A DNA stretch of 6,835 nt, from positions 1 to 6,835 of the forward strand of contig JBMNNU010000176.1 of the NCBI GenBank assembly GCA_050942695.1, read 5' to 3'. The DNA is from JBMNNU01 sp050942695. GTDB lineage: Bacteria > Chloroflexota > UBA6077. The position numbers and the translations under genes are program-made. The notes below the pieces were generated by a model, which was not told the DNA's origin, ran no database searches, and worked only from the letters and a program-made list of their open reading frames with translations. Numbering within the stretch: the stretch's first letter is position 1; every line of letters begins with the position of its first letter. Below, piece by piece: positions 6,833-6,835 of the stretch.

Positions 6833-6835
6833 GGC

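Overview
The window is a moderately GC-rich bacterial chromosomal segment with a simple layout. It holds the 3' end of a penicillin-binding protein 1C gene, an intergenic stretch of about 0.5 kb rich in short repeats, and one very large intact gene for a bacterial alpha-2-macroglobulin. No phage, plasmid, CRISPR or rRNA/tRNA signal was seen. The taxon cannot be fixed from this sequence. The sequence style of the PBP1C tail and the 'GTCATTCCCGCGAAAGCGGGAAT'-like intergenic hairpins made me think of Chloroflexota (Dehalococcoidia-like), but that is an impression, not a demonstration.

Layout: (1) Positions 2-436, + strand, carry the C-terminal linker and C-terminal beta domain of PBP1C; the catalytic domains lie upstream of the window. 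(2) Positions 437-921 are intergenic. The left half holds only a weak minus-strand small ORF candidate (425-577). The right half holds a REP-like inverted pair of GC-rich hairpins (721-799), flanked on both sides by copies of a short CGTCA-containing motif spaced exactly 21 bp apart. A weak stem-loop and a strong Shine-Dalgarno follow. (3) Positions 922-6801, + strand, encode a 1,959-residue thioester-containing alpha-2-macroglobulin with a probable lipoprotein signal. (4) The last 34 bases have no gene but end in an SD-like GGAGG that may belong to a gene starting just outside.

How the genes work together: alpha-2-macroglobulin and PBP1C genes are classic partners in bacteria (yfhM-pbpC in E. 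coli). The accepted model is that the macroglobulin traps proteases entering through damaged envelope while PBP1C repairs the peptidoglycan. Here both genes point the same way, but pbpC comes first and a repeat-bearing gap separates them, so they may be transcribed separately. I see no evidence of a wholly new system. The most distinctive points are the 21-bp-phased repeat architecture, the four-Ig-domain lipoprotein form of the macroglobulin, and a solitary cysteine in or near its presumed bait region.
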